Below, piece after piece: positions 1 through 8,363 of a stretch of DNA of 64,000 nt (within the stretch, counting starts at the first letter, position 1; each line of letters starts with the position of its first letter). The notes under the pieces were generated by a model, which did not search any database, had not been told where the DNA came from, and worked only from the letters and a program-made list of their open reading frames with translations. Location: contig JAGOSY010000001.1 in NCBI GenBank assembly GCA_018062085.1, forward strand, positions 124,001-188,000, given 5' to 3'. The stretch comes from a bacterium. GTDB taxonomy: Bacteria > Cyanobacteriota > Vampirovibrionia > Obscuribacterales > Obscuribacteraceae. The translations under genes were made by a program, and so were the position numbers.

Positions 1-99
1 TGCAACAAAAAACAACAGCAAATCTCGAAGATGGAGATTGGCAAACACTGGCTTATTCAACAATGTGAGCAGTCGCTGATTCATGGGTTGCCTGATTGA
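1..99 (+). CDS. possible C-terminal tail of a gene entering from the left edge
   Basis: Frame 1 is open from the first base to a TGA at 97-99, giving about 32 residues with no recognisable motif. It could be the end of a plus-strand gene whose body lies outside the window, or chance. The stretch from 100 to 196 holds nothing I can identify before the minus-strand antitoxin gene ends. Confidence is low because the fragment is short. Confidence 0.2.
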   Translation, partial: CNKKQQQISKMEIGKHWLIQQCEQSLIHGLPD

Positions 100-196
100 C
101 ACAAGCTGGAAAGATCCAAGAATCTCTCAGAGTAAACCAATTGCTAGGCTAGGCATAGCCGGTTTTACCCACTTAGTTCTCAACGTTCGCTTCAAC

Positions 197-547
197 TCAT
201 GCTGACGCTAGCTCTCTGGCCTCGTGCAAGATCTTCTCACTTTCACCACTGTAGTCGAGCATAGCCACTTCATAGTTAGATTGCAGATTGAGCCAAAAAC
301 CTGGCGACATTTTGAAAACGCGAGCAAGTCTCAGGGCGGTGTCAGCTGTTATCTTCCTCTTCTCGTCACCAACGATAGCAGTAACCCTGGTAGCTGGCAC
401 TCCCATATAACTGGCTAATTTCGTGGCACTCAAATTGAGCGGTTCAAGAAACTCAGCACGCAGAATCTCGCCTGGCGAAATCGGCTGCAATTTTTCACCT
501 TGTTTTTTCTTAGTGGTAGTCTGTGATTTCGACATCGTTAAAGTCAT
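197..547 (-). CDS. higA: HigA-type antitoxin, XRE-family HTH
   Basis: A 116-residue protein of the HigA/VapI antitoxin family. It starts with a basic, poorly conserved leader, then PISPGEILRAEFLEPLNLSA, which is the typical opening of HigA proteins, followed by a helix-turn-helix in which the DNA-reading segment lies around residues 40-75 (TKLASYMGVP, TADTALRLARVF). The family neutralises HigB by direct binding and represses its own operon. It overlaps the end of the upstream higB by 38 bases, so the pair is translationally coupled in the usual toxin-first HigBA order. The start is ambiguous between ATG 547 and ATG 535; neither has well-spaced Shine-Dalgarno sequence. Identification is confident. 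Confidence 0.9.
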   Translation of the reverse strand: MTLTMSKSQTTTKKKQGEKLQPISPGEILRAEFLEPLNLSATKLASYMGVPATRVTAIVGDEKRKITADTALRLARVFKMSPGFWLNLQSNYEVAMLDYSGESEKILHEARELASA

Positions 548-788
548 CCCCTTCAGGCACGAAACAAATTCTGTACTGGTCGTTGATCCGTATACTGTAT
601 TGACCTTCTCTATCGCCGTGCAATGCTTCGAGCCTATTACCGGGTACAGCAGCCAAATCAGGCAACCCTCTTGCGACCTTCAAAATGTCTAACTTTCTTC
701 TAGCGCTTAGCTGGATGCTATCAAACTGTTTAACATATCGGTTGTTGGCTAAGGATTCAGTATCTCTGTCTCGAAAACCTTTTATCAT
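510..788 (-). CDS. higB: HigB toxin, RelE/ParE-superfamily mRNA interferase
   Basis: A 92-residue RelE-superfamily toxin. The family cleaves mRNA in the ribosomal A site. Diagnostic segments are the LPDLAAVPGNRLEALHGDR stretch and the C-terminal QYSIRINDQYRICF, which is the conserved RelE/HigB strand pair, then VEITDYH with the terminal Tyr-His found in HigB proteins. It is the first gene of a two-gene operon with the HigA antitoxin, which overlaps its 3' end. Length matches the family and nothing looks truncated, so the module is probably functional. A TTGACG with a CATGAT 17 bases further on lies just upstream on the minus strand, which would give a nearly leaderless transcript; that promoter is tentative. 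Confidence 0.92.
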   Translation of the reverse strand: MIKGFRDRDTESLANNRYVKQFDSIQLSARRKLDILKVARGLPDLAAVPGNRLEALHGDREGQYSIRINDQYRICFVPEGDDFNDVEITDYH

Positions 789-896
789 TCAAACATCATG
801 ACACGCCTCGCGTAATACGTCAAACGGTTTACGCAAGCAGGTGGAAAATCAGCCAAAAGTCTTTTCACGGCAAACTCAAGCTATGCTCGAAACAGC

Positions 897-1130
897 CTAG
901 TTCAACACCCAAGGGGTAGCACCAATCTTCACGGTTGCGTGTGCATGCCCAGAAGTAGCGCCTTGGTAGTTCGTTGCCTCCTCAACGTTGTGAATCATGT
1001 GGCCGCTGATGTGACCTAAAGAGCCAAGGGCAACCACGCACAGAGCGGCAACACAGCCAATGCCAAGGGCATATTCAACCATGCTCTGGGCCTTACACGA
1101 GCGCCTCTTGGCGGCCAACCGTCTCTGCAT
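897..1130 (-). CDS. Flp/TadE-type pilin-like small protein
   Basis: A 77-residue protein with a short basic leader followed by AQSMVEYALGIGCVAALCVV, the arrangement of Flp-type (type IVb) pilins and TadE-like pseudopilins: a positively charged N-terminus, a Glu at position five of the mature region and one hydrophobic helix. Such proteins are processed by a prepilin peptidase and assembled by Tad machinery, none of which is visible nearby. I chose ATG 1130 because GAGG lies seven bases upstream; ATG 1136 would sit almost on the ribosome-binding site. It is the last gene of a minus-strand run with 1217-2005 and 2029-2856. Confidence 0.6.
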   Translation of the reverse strand: MQRRLAAKRRSCKAQSMVEYALGIGCVAALCVVALGSLGHISGHMIHNVEEATNYQGATSGHAHATVKIGATPWVLN

Positions 1131-1216
1131 TATCATTCCTCAAAAAGGGGCAGAGCCAAACATAGCGCGAATTGGAAATAAGCGTAAGCTATCCCCCAGC
1201 TGAGGATAAAACGAAC

Positions 1217-2005
1217 CTACTTAGTAGCTGGAGACGCCGAAGTGCCCTTAGTCGCAGCGTCTTTTTTATACTCTTCAATCAAAATCAATGCGGCGCGGTA
1301 ACGCACTTTTTCCAACTCTTCGGCCCTTTGAAACATATCTAGAGCGGCTTTGGCAATGACCGAATTTGAGTCGGCACTTTCCTCTTCGTCGCCTACAGGC
1401 ATTGAACCGTGTACTTGATCTAGTGACTTATTGATAGCAATAACTTGATCGCGCCAGGTCATCCAAAGGGGGTTGATGCGCTCTTCAATCACTTTAGTGA
1501 CATTCCGACCGTTTGTATCAACATCATTAATATCTTCGCTGAGCAAATGCACAATTGGTTCAAGAGTGTTGACATAGAGCACAAGCCACTCTTTACGCGG
1601 CGCAAGATATTTGACCTTGTTGTCAAACAAAGGCAAAGAAATTGCAGTTGGACTTTGCTCTATGGGAGCATCATTAACAGTCATACGAGTACGCGTTGCT
1701 TCTAGAAAGAGATTGACAGCTTGCTGCTTGAGCTGATTGAGTGTCAGTCTTGTATCGCGCAAATCGCTAAGCATAGACTGAGGATTCATTTGCTCCGCAT
1801 CGTTGGCGGTGCGCTTCTTCAACGTCGCACCTGAGACTGGCGCCGCTGCTGTAGCCTTACTGACAGTCGTAGCAGTATCAGCACCAGCGGCTAGGGCTGG
1901 CGTAGTAGCAACTGTAATAACAGTGGTAGCCGTGCACAGCAACTGTAGCGACACTGCCAGACTGAAAGCGCCTGCTTGATCACCAAATGACTTCACTGAA
2001 AACAT
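1217..2005 (-). CDS. exported protein of unknown function
   Basis: A 262-residue protein that I do not recognise. The first 40 residues form a long hydrophobic segment ending in PALAAGAD, a likely signal peptide with an AxA cleavage site. A Thr/Ala-rich linker follows, then an alpha-helical region with charged heptad-like stretches (LSDLRDTRLTLNQLKQQAVN and the C-terminal AEELEKVRYRAALILIEEYK), suggesting a helical periplasmic or surface protein. ATG 2005 has GAGG nine bases upstream. It lies 23 bases downstream of the DUF1571-like gene and 80 bases upstream of the Flp-like gene on the same strand, so the three may form an envelope operon. Confidence 0.6.
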   Translation of the reverse strand: MFSVKSFGDQAGAFSLAVSLQLLCTATTVITVATTPALAAGADTATTVSKATAAAPVSGATLKKRTANDAEQMNPQSMLSDLRDTRLTLNQLKQQAVNLFLEATRTRMTVNDAPIEQSPTAISLPLFDNKVKYLAPRKEWLVLYVNTLEPIVHLLSEDINDVDTNGRNVTKVIEERINPLWMTWRDQVIAINKSLDQVHGSMPVGDEEESADSNSVIAKAALDMFQRAEELEKVRYRAALILIEEYKKDAATKGTSASPATK

Positions 2006-2028
2006 TCTATCAATCCTCAGATACGAAA

Positions 2029-2856
2029 TTACAGAGTAAACAAACTATCAGACAAACCCTTATTAAAATCGAGCTGATCAAAGAACACAAAGGCGTTGGG
2101 CTGGCCATCTTTGTATGTGTTCCAAGCAATGGGAATTTTAGTCTTTGGGTTCAAATAAACAACATGCACAAACGAGCTGCCAACGGCACCTTCTTCTCCA
2201 CCATTCTTGTCGCGCATCAACAAAATCATAACTGGTTCTTTAAACGGAGCAAGTCTTACCGGCTGAGAAACAGTGGCCACTGCACCGCCAGCGACTTGCT
2301 GCTTTAGCGCTGCAGACAAAGAGAGAAAGTCACTCTTGGCCAAGCTAAAACCAGTGGGCAATCTCAAGCTGCGAGAATCAGGCTGCAAGGTCATCTTAAC
2401 AAGACTGAGCGTACCGCCGCCCTTGCCCCTCAGGGCACCATCACTTTGCCTGACAACCACTGAACCGTTGCGGTAATCAAGCGATTTGATTTCTGCTCGC
2501 AAAAGCTCCCGCTGCTTAAACGATACAAACGCACCACCGTAGTCTTTCCACTTGTTTTGTTTGACGGTGAAAAGCTGACAGAAACACTGATAGTCGTGCA
2601 AATTAGACGCTGCAGAGGCAAGGCTATCAATGAAGGGCATGCCAACTTTCGACTTGGCAAGTTTATCTACAGTGCCACTATCTGGCAGGCTGTTCTCTAG
2701 CTCATTTTTACTAAGGGCAAAGGCGCTAGGGCTAGAGTATGTAAGGGTTGCAGTTAATGCAGCGATGTTCAACGCCAGCAGTGATTGTCGTAGCCAATGA
2801 GGAATCAAAGGACGATTTCTCCGGGTTAGTAATGCCAGAACCGGAATAGTCGCCAA
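2029..2856 (-). CDS. exported DUF1571-like protein
   Basis: A 275-residue protein with an N-terminal hydrophobic segment (LLALNIAALTATLTYSSPSA) serving as signal peptide. The mature part resembles DUF1571 and related LolA-like folds: an early DYQCFCQLFTVKQ strand, a central KGGGTLSLVKM region and a C-terminal HVVYLNPKTKIPIAWNTY segment, which reads like the strand pair these proteins use to bind a lipid or hydrophobic ligand. The actual ligand is unknown. It is the first gene of a possible three-gene minus-strand operon and diverges from the DUF6745 pair across about 160 bases. The family assignment rests on a few motifs and is moderate. Confidence 0.5.
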   Translation of the reverse strand: MATIPVLALLTRRNRPLIPHWLRQSLLALNIAALTATLTYSSPSAFALSKNELENSLPDSGTVDKLAKSKVGMPFIDSLASAASNLHDYQCFCQLFTVKQNKWKDYGGAFVSFKQRELLRAEIKSLDYRNGSVVVRQSDGALRGKGGGTLSLVKMTLQPDSRSLRLPTGFSLAKSDFLSLSAALKQQVAGGAVATVSQPVRLAPFKEPVMILLMRDKNGGEEGAVGSSFVHVVYLNPKTKIPIAWNTYKDGQPNAFVFFDQLDFNKGLSDSLFTL

Positions 2857-3015
2857 GATAGCCCCTGAGCTAGTGACAAATTAGGAACAATTCCGAAGCA
2901 ATAATCTATCATGTTGGCAAGGGCCTAAAGCTGAAAAAGGGTACATTAGTAATGACACTTAAGATGCTCCAATCACTTGAATCTTAAGCCTTTTAGCAGC
3001 GGAGAACCAAGAGCA

Positions 3016-3324
3016 ATGAAAACTCTCTATCGACAAGGCGATGTGGTGCTGGTTTCAGTAGAAGAATTGCCCGCAAAAGCGCTAGCCGAAGCCGTCGAAG
3101 ACAGGCTAGTGCTGGCCCACGGTGAGGTCACTGGTCACGCCCACGTGATTGACCCTACCATGGCAAAAGCCTTTCGGCTAAACGAAGAGCTCTACCTGGA
3201 AGTGCCCACCGGTGCGGCCTTAAGCCACGAAGAGCACGCCACCCTGCAGATAAAGCCAGGCATATACAAGGTGGTCATTCAGCGCGAGTACAGCCCCGAA
3301 GAAATCCGCAAAGTAGTAGATTGA
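3016..3324 (+). CDS. small conserved protein paired with DUF6745
   Basis: A 102-residue beta-rich protein with conserved-looking blocks YRQGDVVLVSVEELP, LAHGEVTGHAHVI, ALSHEEHATLQIKPGIY and a terminal QREYSP. I have no molecular function for it, but small proteins with these blocks are commonly found next to DUF6745 genes, as here. ATG 3016 is preferred over the in-frame ATG 2977 because GGAG lies at 3001-3004 with acceptable spacing and the paired family begins at this Met. The stop is at or next to the next gene's start, so the two are almost certainly co-translated. The His-rich segments could bind metal, which is inference. Confidence 0.7.
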   Translation: MKTLYRQGDVVLVSVEELPAKALAEAVEDRLVLAHGEVTGHAHVIDPTMAKAFRLNEELYLEVPTGAALSHEEHATLQIKPGIYKVVIQREYSPEEIRKVVD

Positions 3325-3329
3325 CGGAC

Positions 3330-4661
3330 ATGGCTGAGACAAGAACCATACGCCGCTCTGTCACCGCCAGCGATACAAAAGCGATTTGCCAATATTTATG
3401 CGACCACCTAAAAAAACATCGACGCCTTAGAGCCACAAACAGAAAGAGTGCCAGCAAAGCAATAGCTGAGCTTTATCGAATTGCCGAAGTGCCAGAGCCT
3501 ATTATACTTTTTTGTACAAATCCCTCTGACATTGGCGTGCTATCTACTGTTTTGATATTGGCCTTGCGCTCAGGCCGAAAGTTTCGAACATGGAAAGACC
3601 TTTCAGATCTCATCAAAGATACGCAATGGCATGCGATTATCAGCGACCTACGCAAACAAACCACTCTAAAAAAACTGTGGTCCAGCTATCAATATGATTC
3701 TGAGCAAATAAGCAATCGCAAATCTCCAACGAGAACCCTGTCGCTCTACACCAACATGATTTTCAAAGAAGACTTTGTAGCCAAACTGCGCAACCTGATG
3801 GCAAAATACGCCAACAACGACTTTGCAAGCTGGACACTATCTCCTCTGCATATGGATTTTGGGAATATAGTTGGCGAGAACATCCAGCAAAATGCAGAAG
3901 AAAATCGGGCACTTTGCGCATTCAACGCTAGCGGTGGATATATCGACTGGAAACATTTCATCCTTTCGGCCTTTCCTGAATTCGAGAAAGAGAGCGAGCC
4001 TTTTCTCAGGCAGCAGCAGTCACTTACAACGTGGACAGAGCTAGACTTTGAATGGATGTTTCTCCATCAAGCACTTTCATCGCACTACGGCCGCTCTATC
4101 CACAGCGAAAATTCATTGAGGTTACTTGATGCGGTTTCTGCACTAGAAAGCAGCGCCTACGCTTGCATTTTCCTCAACGGCCTTTGCATTGTAAGCGACA
4201 AACCCACCGCTCTGCGCTACGACGCCAGACATAGGCTGCATGACGATCGCCACCCAGCAGTCGCATTCGCCAGAGGAAACAACCTCTATGCCTTGCAAGG
4301 AAACTGTCTACAGCCATTAGCCATAACAGATATTCACGCATACGGCGCCGAAGCAATTCTAAAAGTGAATAACATCACAGCCCGCCGTCTGTTGATCGAG
4401 CGCTACGGCCGCTCCAAATTCGTACTAGACAGCGGAGCTGAAATAATTCATAGCGATGATTTCGGTGTATTGTACAGGAAAAAAATTCCTAATGACGAAC
4501 CTATGCAAATGGTCAAAGTCGTCAACTCTACACCAGAACCAGATGGCTCTTATGCAGTCTATTTCATCCGCGTGCCACCAGCCATGGAGCGGGCAAAGCA
4601 AGCAATAGCCTGGACATTCGGTATTGACGAAGACGACTACAATCTTACCGATCAATCGTGA
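3330..4661 (+). CDS. DUF6745-like protein
   Basis: A protein of about 443 residues. The C-terminal half carries the recognisable signature: LHDDRHPAVAFARGNNLYAL, later a block containing LLIERYGRSKFVLDSG, then NSTPEPDGSYAVYFIRVPP and a final AWTFGIDEDDY. These are the landmarks of DUF6745, a family without known biochemistry that often follows a small protein like the one at 3016-3324. The start is either TTG 3321, overlapping the upstream stop as TTGA, or ATG 3330; neither has its own clear ribosome-binding site, consistent with translational coupling. No signal peptide or membrane segment is visible, so the protein is probably cytoplasmic. Confidence 0.7.
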   Translation: MAETRTIRRSVTASDTKAICQYLCDHLKKHRRLRATNRKSASKAIAELYRIAEVPEPIILFCTNPSDIGVLSTVLILALRSGRKFRTWKDLSDLIKDTQWHAIISDLRKQTTLKKLWSSYQYDSEQISNRKSPTRTLSLYTNMIFKEDFVAKLRNLMAKYANNDFASWTLSPLHMDFGNIVGENIQQNAEENRALCAFNASGGYIDWKHFILSAFPEFEKESEPFLRQQQSLTTWTELDFEWMFLHQALSSHYGRSIHSENSLRLLDAVSALESSAYACIFLNGLCIVSDKPTALRYDARHRLHDDRHPAVAFARGNNLYALQGNCLQPLAITDIHAYGAEAILKVNNITARRLLIERYGRSKFVLDSGAEIIHSDDFGVLYRKKIPNDEPMQMVKVVNSTPEPDGSYAVYFIRVPPAMERAKQAIAWTFGIDEDDYNLTDQS

Positions 4662-4682
4662 TTATCTTAAAGCTCAGAAGGC

Positions 4683-5162
4683 CTACAACAATTTTTCTTG
4701 CTGCCGCACCACACTAGTTCCTTGCACAAAGAAGAGCCCAATGGTGATAAATATCGAACCAAGAAACACTGGCGCAAACCAGGGACCGAGACCATCCATG
4801 TGTTTTAGTGCAGTTTCAACCACAGCTATCTGTAGATAGGCTATCAGAGCAGAAAGCTCTAATTTTAGAGTGAACATCAAATTGCGAGCCATCGAAAAAA
4901 GCACATCACGATTCTGCTCTGTGATTTTCCACGGCATGTTGAAGCGATTGCTCTTTTCGGCAAAGGTCAAATTGCCATAGAGAAAAAGCGCTATGAAAGG
5001 CAAAAAGAGAGCAACTGGCTTCGGCGCCCAACCATCGGGCTGACCAAGCAGGCCGAAATGCATGGGCACTAGTTCAGGCAATGCAGACCAATTGAAAGCC
5101 AGATAACCAATTCCCAGCAAGGTAACGCCTAGCGGCAGTAACTCTTTAATTGACTTGGACAT
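4683..5162 (-). CDS. DUF1648-domain membrane protein
   Basis: A 159-residue integral membrane protein with four likely transmembrane helices (about residues 8-25, 50-66, 100-118 and 128-148). After the first helix it contains LPELVPMHFGLLGQPDGWAP, the hallmark of DUF1648, in which LP..VP.HF and GxPDGW are conserved. DUF1648 is found in SdpI-like immunity/signal proteins and in small uncharacterised membrane proteins; the length here suits the latter, so immunity should not be assumed. ATG 5162 has a GAGGG ribosome-binding site. It is monocistronic and convergent with the DUF6745 gene. Confidence 0.75.
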   Translation of the reverse strand: MSKSIKELLPLGVTLLGIGYLAFNWSALPELVPMHFGLLGQPDGWAPKPVALFLPFIALFLYGNLTFAEKSNRFNMPWKITEQNRDVLFSMARNLMFTLKLELSALIAYLQIAVVETALKHMDGLGPWFAPVFLGSIFITIGLFFVQGTSVVRQQEKLL

Positions 5163-5517
5163 GGTCAGCCCTCTCTCTACTTACATTCCGAATTCTTTCT
5201 ATTTAGACTTTAAATTATCTTTGGCTTCGGACTAATTTCCATCTTATAAGCTCTAGAAATAAGCATCTCACAACCTCACTAAGATCCTTAAGAATTTAAC
5301 CTCCAGAAAAGAGACCAGAAAGAAGCAAGCAATGCCACGAATCACTTGACTGCCCTACAGGGTCAATCATTCGAGCCACGTCGGGCCGGACCGGTTTGCA
5401 CAAATAAGCCCAAAAGAGCGAGCAGCGAAAGCAGGAGATAGACTGAAATGGTCCTCAAAGGAAATTCAGCTCTTCCGCTCCACTTACCAGAAAAGCAAAG
5501 CAACTCTTCTAACCACC
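5163..5517. other. 355-base intergenic stretch
   Basis: Divergent upstream region between the DUF1648 gene and the GH18-like gene. I see no coding sequence I would support. A small imperfect inverted repeat, TTGACTGCCCT/AGGGTCAA, lies near 5347-5367. A minus-strand reading frame at 5363-5545 has one hydrophobic stretch but no ribosome-binding site and overlaps the next gene's start, so it was not called. Confidence 0.5.
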
Positions 5518-6519
5518 GTGAAAACAAAGAAACTAACCTGGGCAATTAAAGCCGCATTTACTTTCCTGATCTCACTCGGCATCTTATTTGGTGCCTATCT
5601 ATACGACTGTAGTATCTACGAAAAGCAAAATCCTTTAAAGCCTAGCGGCGCCAATAGTGGTGCCAACGGGCTATGGTTACGTTACTACTGGTATGCAGGC
5701 AAACACAATACTGCCAAAGAATGGGATGACATGCTTGAGCGCTTGCGAGTCAATCAAATAAAATACGCATACTTTCACGTACTCACCACCGTATCTGATG
5801 GCACTCTCAAACTACACAAACTTGAGAACGCTCAGAAAATTACAAAAGCCGTGCATACAGGGGCACCGAATACAAAGGCGATTGCCTGGGTCTATATTGG
5901 TTCGGCTCCGCAAAACGGCGGCGTAAACTTGATGAAGCCAGAGACCCGCGCCAACCTCGTGAAGGAAGCACTTTGGCTAGTAAACGAATGTGGTTTCGAT
6001 GGTGTGCAACTAGATTATGAATTCTGCTTCAATGGTGATAAAGGCCTATTGTCATTGCTCGACGAAACTCGCGCAGCACTGAAGCCGGGGCAGCTCTTAA
6101 GCGTTGATACACCAATGTGGTACCCCTTCATCTTGTGGGGTTGGAGCGACGACTACTTCAAAGAAGTTGCCAAAAGATGTGACCAAATTTGTGTCATGGG
6201 TTACGACTCTTACTTATACTGGCCGAGGGCCTATGCCTGGTTAGTAGCACAGCAAGTGGTGCACGTTAGCACCGCCGCAGACGCAGCCAACAAGAACTGC
6301 AAAGTAATAATCGGATTGCCTAGCTATGAAGACGTCACACTAGCGCACCACCACAAAACCGAAAGCCTAGCAAACTCGCTAAGAGGATTGAACGACGGCC
6401 TCGCCGACAAGGGTACAGTTCGCTCTAACATTGAAGGCATTGCCTTGTTTGCCGACTACACCACTGATGAAGCAGAATGGAAATTGTATTCAGACTATTG
6501 GTTGAAACGCTCTAAATAA
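5518..6519 (+). CDS. membrane-anchored GH18-like TIM-barrel protein
   Basis: A 333-residue protein with one N-terminal hydrophobic anchor (residues 8-30) followed by a glycosyl hydrolase family 18-like barrel. The strand-4 motif is FDGVQLDYE at about residues 160-168. Canonical GH18 has DGxDxDxE; here the second Asp is Gln, but D166 and the catalytic-acid position E168 are kept. Other barrel landmarks are KAIAWVYIG, QICVMGYDSY and KVIIGLPSYE. GH18 members cleave N-acetylglucosaminyl linkages or act as lectins; the substrate here is unknown. The GTG start lacks a clear Shine-Dalgarno sequence. The stop codon is buried in a perfect hairpin at 6509-6548. Confidence 0.7.
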   Translation: MKTKKLTWAIKAAFTFLISLGILFGAYLYDCSIYEKQNPLKPSGANSGANGLWLRYYWYAGKHNTAKEWDDMLERLRVNQIKYAYFHVLTTVSDGTLKLHKLENAQKITKAVHTGAPNTKAIAWVYIGSAPQNGGVNLMKPETRANLVKEALWLVNECGFDGVQLDYEFCFNGDKGLLSLLDETRAALKPGQLLSVDTPMWYPFILWGWSDDYFKEVAKRCDQICVMGYDSYLYWPRAYAWLVAQQVVHVSTAADAANKNCKVIIGLPSYEDVTLAHHHKTESLANSLRGLNDGLADKGTVRSNIEGIALFADYTTDEAEWKLYSDYWLKRSK

Positions 6520-6548
6520 TAGTTTCCAGGGAAACTATTATTTAGAGC
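6509..6548. terminator. perfect 19-bp inverted repeat overlapping a stop codon
   Basis: Arms GCTCTAAATAATAGTTTCC and its exact complement are separated by only AG. The left arm contains the last codons and the TAA (6517-6519) of the GH18-like gene. There is no T-run after it, so it is not a classic intrinsic terminator; it may end or stabilise the upstream mRNA. TATAAT at 6549-6554 follows directly and could be a -10 element for the next gene. Confidence 0.6.
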
Positions 6549-6623
6549 TATAATTGTCCGTCTTCGCTAGATTAGACCGCACTGGACTGTTGACACGCTA
6601 CTAACCGCAAGCAAGGAACAGAT

Positions 6624-7364
6624 TTGAAAGACGGCGTCGACAACTATCCAGCAATGATGGCACTAGAGGAAGCAATCGGCGCTCGACTGCAACAGTCGAA
6701 TTTCAAGAAAAACAAATACAGCTACAAGTACAGGCGCGAGAACTACCACACAAACTACAATCGAATTAGCGCAGACGAAAAATTCATACACGTTGTATCG
6801 GTAGCGATTTACTGTCCACAATCGACACCAGAACTAGAAATCTATCTGGCACCAATGGCAGTCACATTAGAAGCCGGAGTGGAGTTTCGCCTAGCTCTCA
6901 ACAATGGATCGAGACCAAGACAAAGTCGCGATGAGGCCAAGCTTGCTACCGGAGATATAACTTTCCAAGTAAGTGAAATTTTCTCCAAAGAGGCCGCTAC
7001 AAAGCTATCAGCTACCTCTAAATTTGACGTGCCGCAACACCATCGGCTATTAACACTACCGAACATCGAAGATCAAACTGAGCGCATTGAAGAACTTATG
7101 GCGTTTCACGAGGCCAGCAGCAAGCCCTTCTTCGAGCAATTTACATATCCATTTCCGTTCGATCAACTAACAATCGAAGACCTAGAGCATCTAAAGGAAA
7201 ATCGGGAATACAAGTTTAGCCATCAATTTATGGCCAGCCCCTATAGACTTTCGGCCGCAGCTGAAGAATTCTGGAAAGATCGAAATGACATACAGCGGTC
7301 AGAAACCTTCAAACAGTTTCGACAGAATCTCATGAAATTCTCAGCAAAAATCGACCGAACTTGA
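6624..7364 (+). CDS. hypothetical protein
   Basis: A 246-residue protein with no family I can name. It is hydrophilic, lacks a signal peptide and is rich in aromatic and charged residues. The first 80 residues are probably alpha/beta (KNKYSYKYRRENYHTNY, FIHVVSVAIYC); the C-terminal 90 are helical with repeated charged segments. The TTG start at 6624 has AAGG about nine bases upstream. It appears monocistronic, placed after the hairpin that closes the GH18-like gene, and is followed by 145 bases leading to the RHH-GNAT operon. A cytoplasmic location is likely. Confidence 0.6.
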   Translation: MKDGVDNYPAMMALEEAIGARLQQSNFKKNKYSYKYRRENYHTNYNRISADEKFIHVVSVAIYCPQSTPELEIYLAPMAVTLEAGVEFRLALNNGSRPRQSRDEAKLATGDITFQVSEIFSKEAATKLSATSKFDVPQHHRLLTLPNIEDQTERIEELMAFHEASSKPFFEQFTYPFPFDQLTIEDLEHLKENREYKFSHQFMASPYRLSAAAEEFWKDRNDIQRSETFKQFRQNLMKFSAKIDRT

Positions 7365-7504
7365 TTAAGCTAAACTAGTTATTAAGGCTATGTCTAAGCG
7401 GATAGGCCTTACAAGAGCCGCTGTGCGGATTTTCCCACCTGCCAACTTCTACCATTTTTATCTACTTAATATGGATTTTTTCACGATTGCGGGTACAATT
7501 TCGT

Positions 7505-7510
7505 AGGAGG
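7505..7510 (+). promoter_or_regulatory. strong ribosome-binding site deciding the RHH start
   Basis: AGGAGG is a full Shine-Dalgarno match eight bases before TTG 7519. The in-frame GTG at 7510 overlaps this site and therefore cannot be the start. A TACAAT at 7494-7499 could be the -10 element, but I see no convincing -35. Confidence 0.7.
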
Positions 7511-7518
7511 TGAATATT

Positions 7519-7731
7519 TTGGCAATCAAAAAGCAAATGACCTTGAATCTTACAGATGCGGAAATGAACGTGCTGGAGCTTCTTTGTGAGAAAAAGGAAT
7601 TGAGCAAAACAGCCCTAATTCGGCAAGCAATTAAGCTCTACCAACTGGTTGATGACCGAATGGAAAATGGCGACAAGTTGATCTTTGAGAACATCCAGAA
7701 GAAAGAAAAACTAGAGCTTAAAGTCTTATGA
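7519..7731 (+). CDS. ribbon-helix-helix DNA-binding protein, putative antitoxin
   Basis: A 70-residue protein with an RHH fold: a first strand KKQMTLNLTDAEM, helix MNVLELLCEKKEL, the turn SKTALIRQAIKLYQLV and a charged tail. RHH proteins of this size paired with a GNAT acetyltransferase are the antitoxin half of TacAT/AtaRT-like type II systems; they bind the operon promoter as dimers. The start is TTG 7519, set by the AGGAGG at 7505-7510. The stop overlaps the next gene's ATG by four bases (ATGA), so stoichiometry with the GNAT protein is likely coupled. It differs from DUF1778 antitoxins, so pairing is inferred from context. Confidence 0.75.
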   Translation: MAIKKQMTLNLTDAEMNVLELLCEKKELSKTALIRQAIKLYQLVDDRMENGDKLIFENIQKKEKLELKVL

Positions 7732-8363
7732 GTGCATTTACCTCGATAAAGCTCTTTCACCATGACAGCAGCACGTTAAAGCCTGCAGCGCTTTATGCCG
7801 ACCTTAGCAAGCTTGATGTGACAGCAGCAGAATTAAGCTGGCAGCCCTACATAGAGAAGAAAATTAAGTCACTGAAAAGCGCTGGGATATCCCAAGACGA
7901 TTGGCCGGAACACCTCCACTGGGACTGGAGTCAACTCAGAAGAGAAACTCAGTCGAAATTAGCGCATAAATGGTATGGCATCAAATGCGATGGCAAATGG
8001 CAAGGCCTCATGGTTTTAGAAACCGCCCTTCACAGAGCCCGCATTGGTGACGACAAAGGGAAACACTTGGTCTACATCAATTATCTAGCCTCCGCTCCAT
8101 GGAATCTCGCGGAATTTGTAGAAGCACCAGCTTACGGTTTAGTAGGAACAGTCTTCGTTAGAGTAGCAATTGAACTTAGCTTCAAGCTCGAATTCAAGGG
8201 AAGAATTGGCCTTCACGCCCTTACTCAATCCGAAGCGTTCTACCGCGACATATGCGGCATGACAGATGTCGGTCCAGGTCAAGAATATTCGCAAAGCAAA
8301 CTTCGTTATTTTGAAATGACAAAAGACCAGGCAGAAGATTTTGTAAGAGAGGAAAAACAATGA
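7728..8363 (+). CDS. GNAT-family N-acetyltransferase, putative toxin
   Basis: A 211-residue protein with a GNAT core in its second half: KHLVYINYLASAPWNLAEF forms strand 4 with the following loop, YGLVGTVFVRVAIELSFKL resembles the acetyl-CoA-binding motif A and its helix, and IGLHALTQSEAFYRDICGM is the late strand-helix block typical of GNATs. The first 90 residues are an extra helical region. It sits between an RHH protein and a 72-residue protein with four-base overlaps on both sides. By analogy with TacT/AtaT it could acetylate aminoacyl-tRNA, but it could equally modify a small molecule; no substrate can be read from the sequence. Confidence 0.75.
   Translation: MSAFTSIKLFHHDSSTLKPAALYADLSKLDVTAAELSWQPYIEKKIKSLKSAGISQDDWPEHLHWDWSQLRRETQSKLAHKWYGIKCDGKWQGLMVLETALHRARIGDDKGKHLVYINYLASAPWNLAEFVEAPAYGLVGTVFVRVAIELSFKLEFKGRIGLHALTQSEAFYRDICGMTDVGPGQEYSQSKLRYFEMTKDQAEDFVREEKQ

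Noticed and set aside
5363-5545. Minus-strand 60-codon frame with a hydrophobic helix
   Set aside because: No ribosome-binding site and it overlaps the start of the well-supported GH18-like gene.
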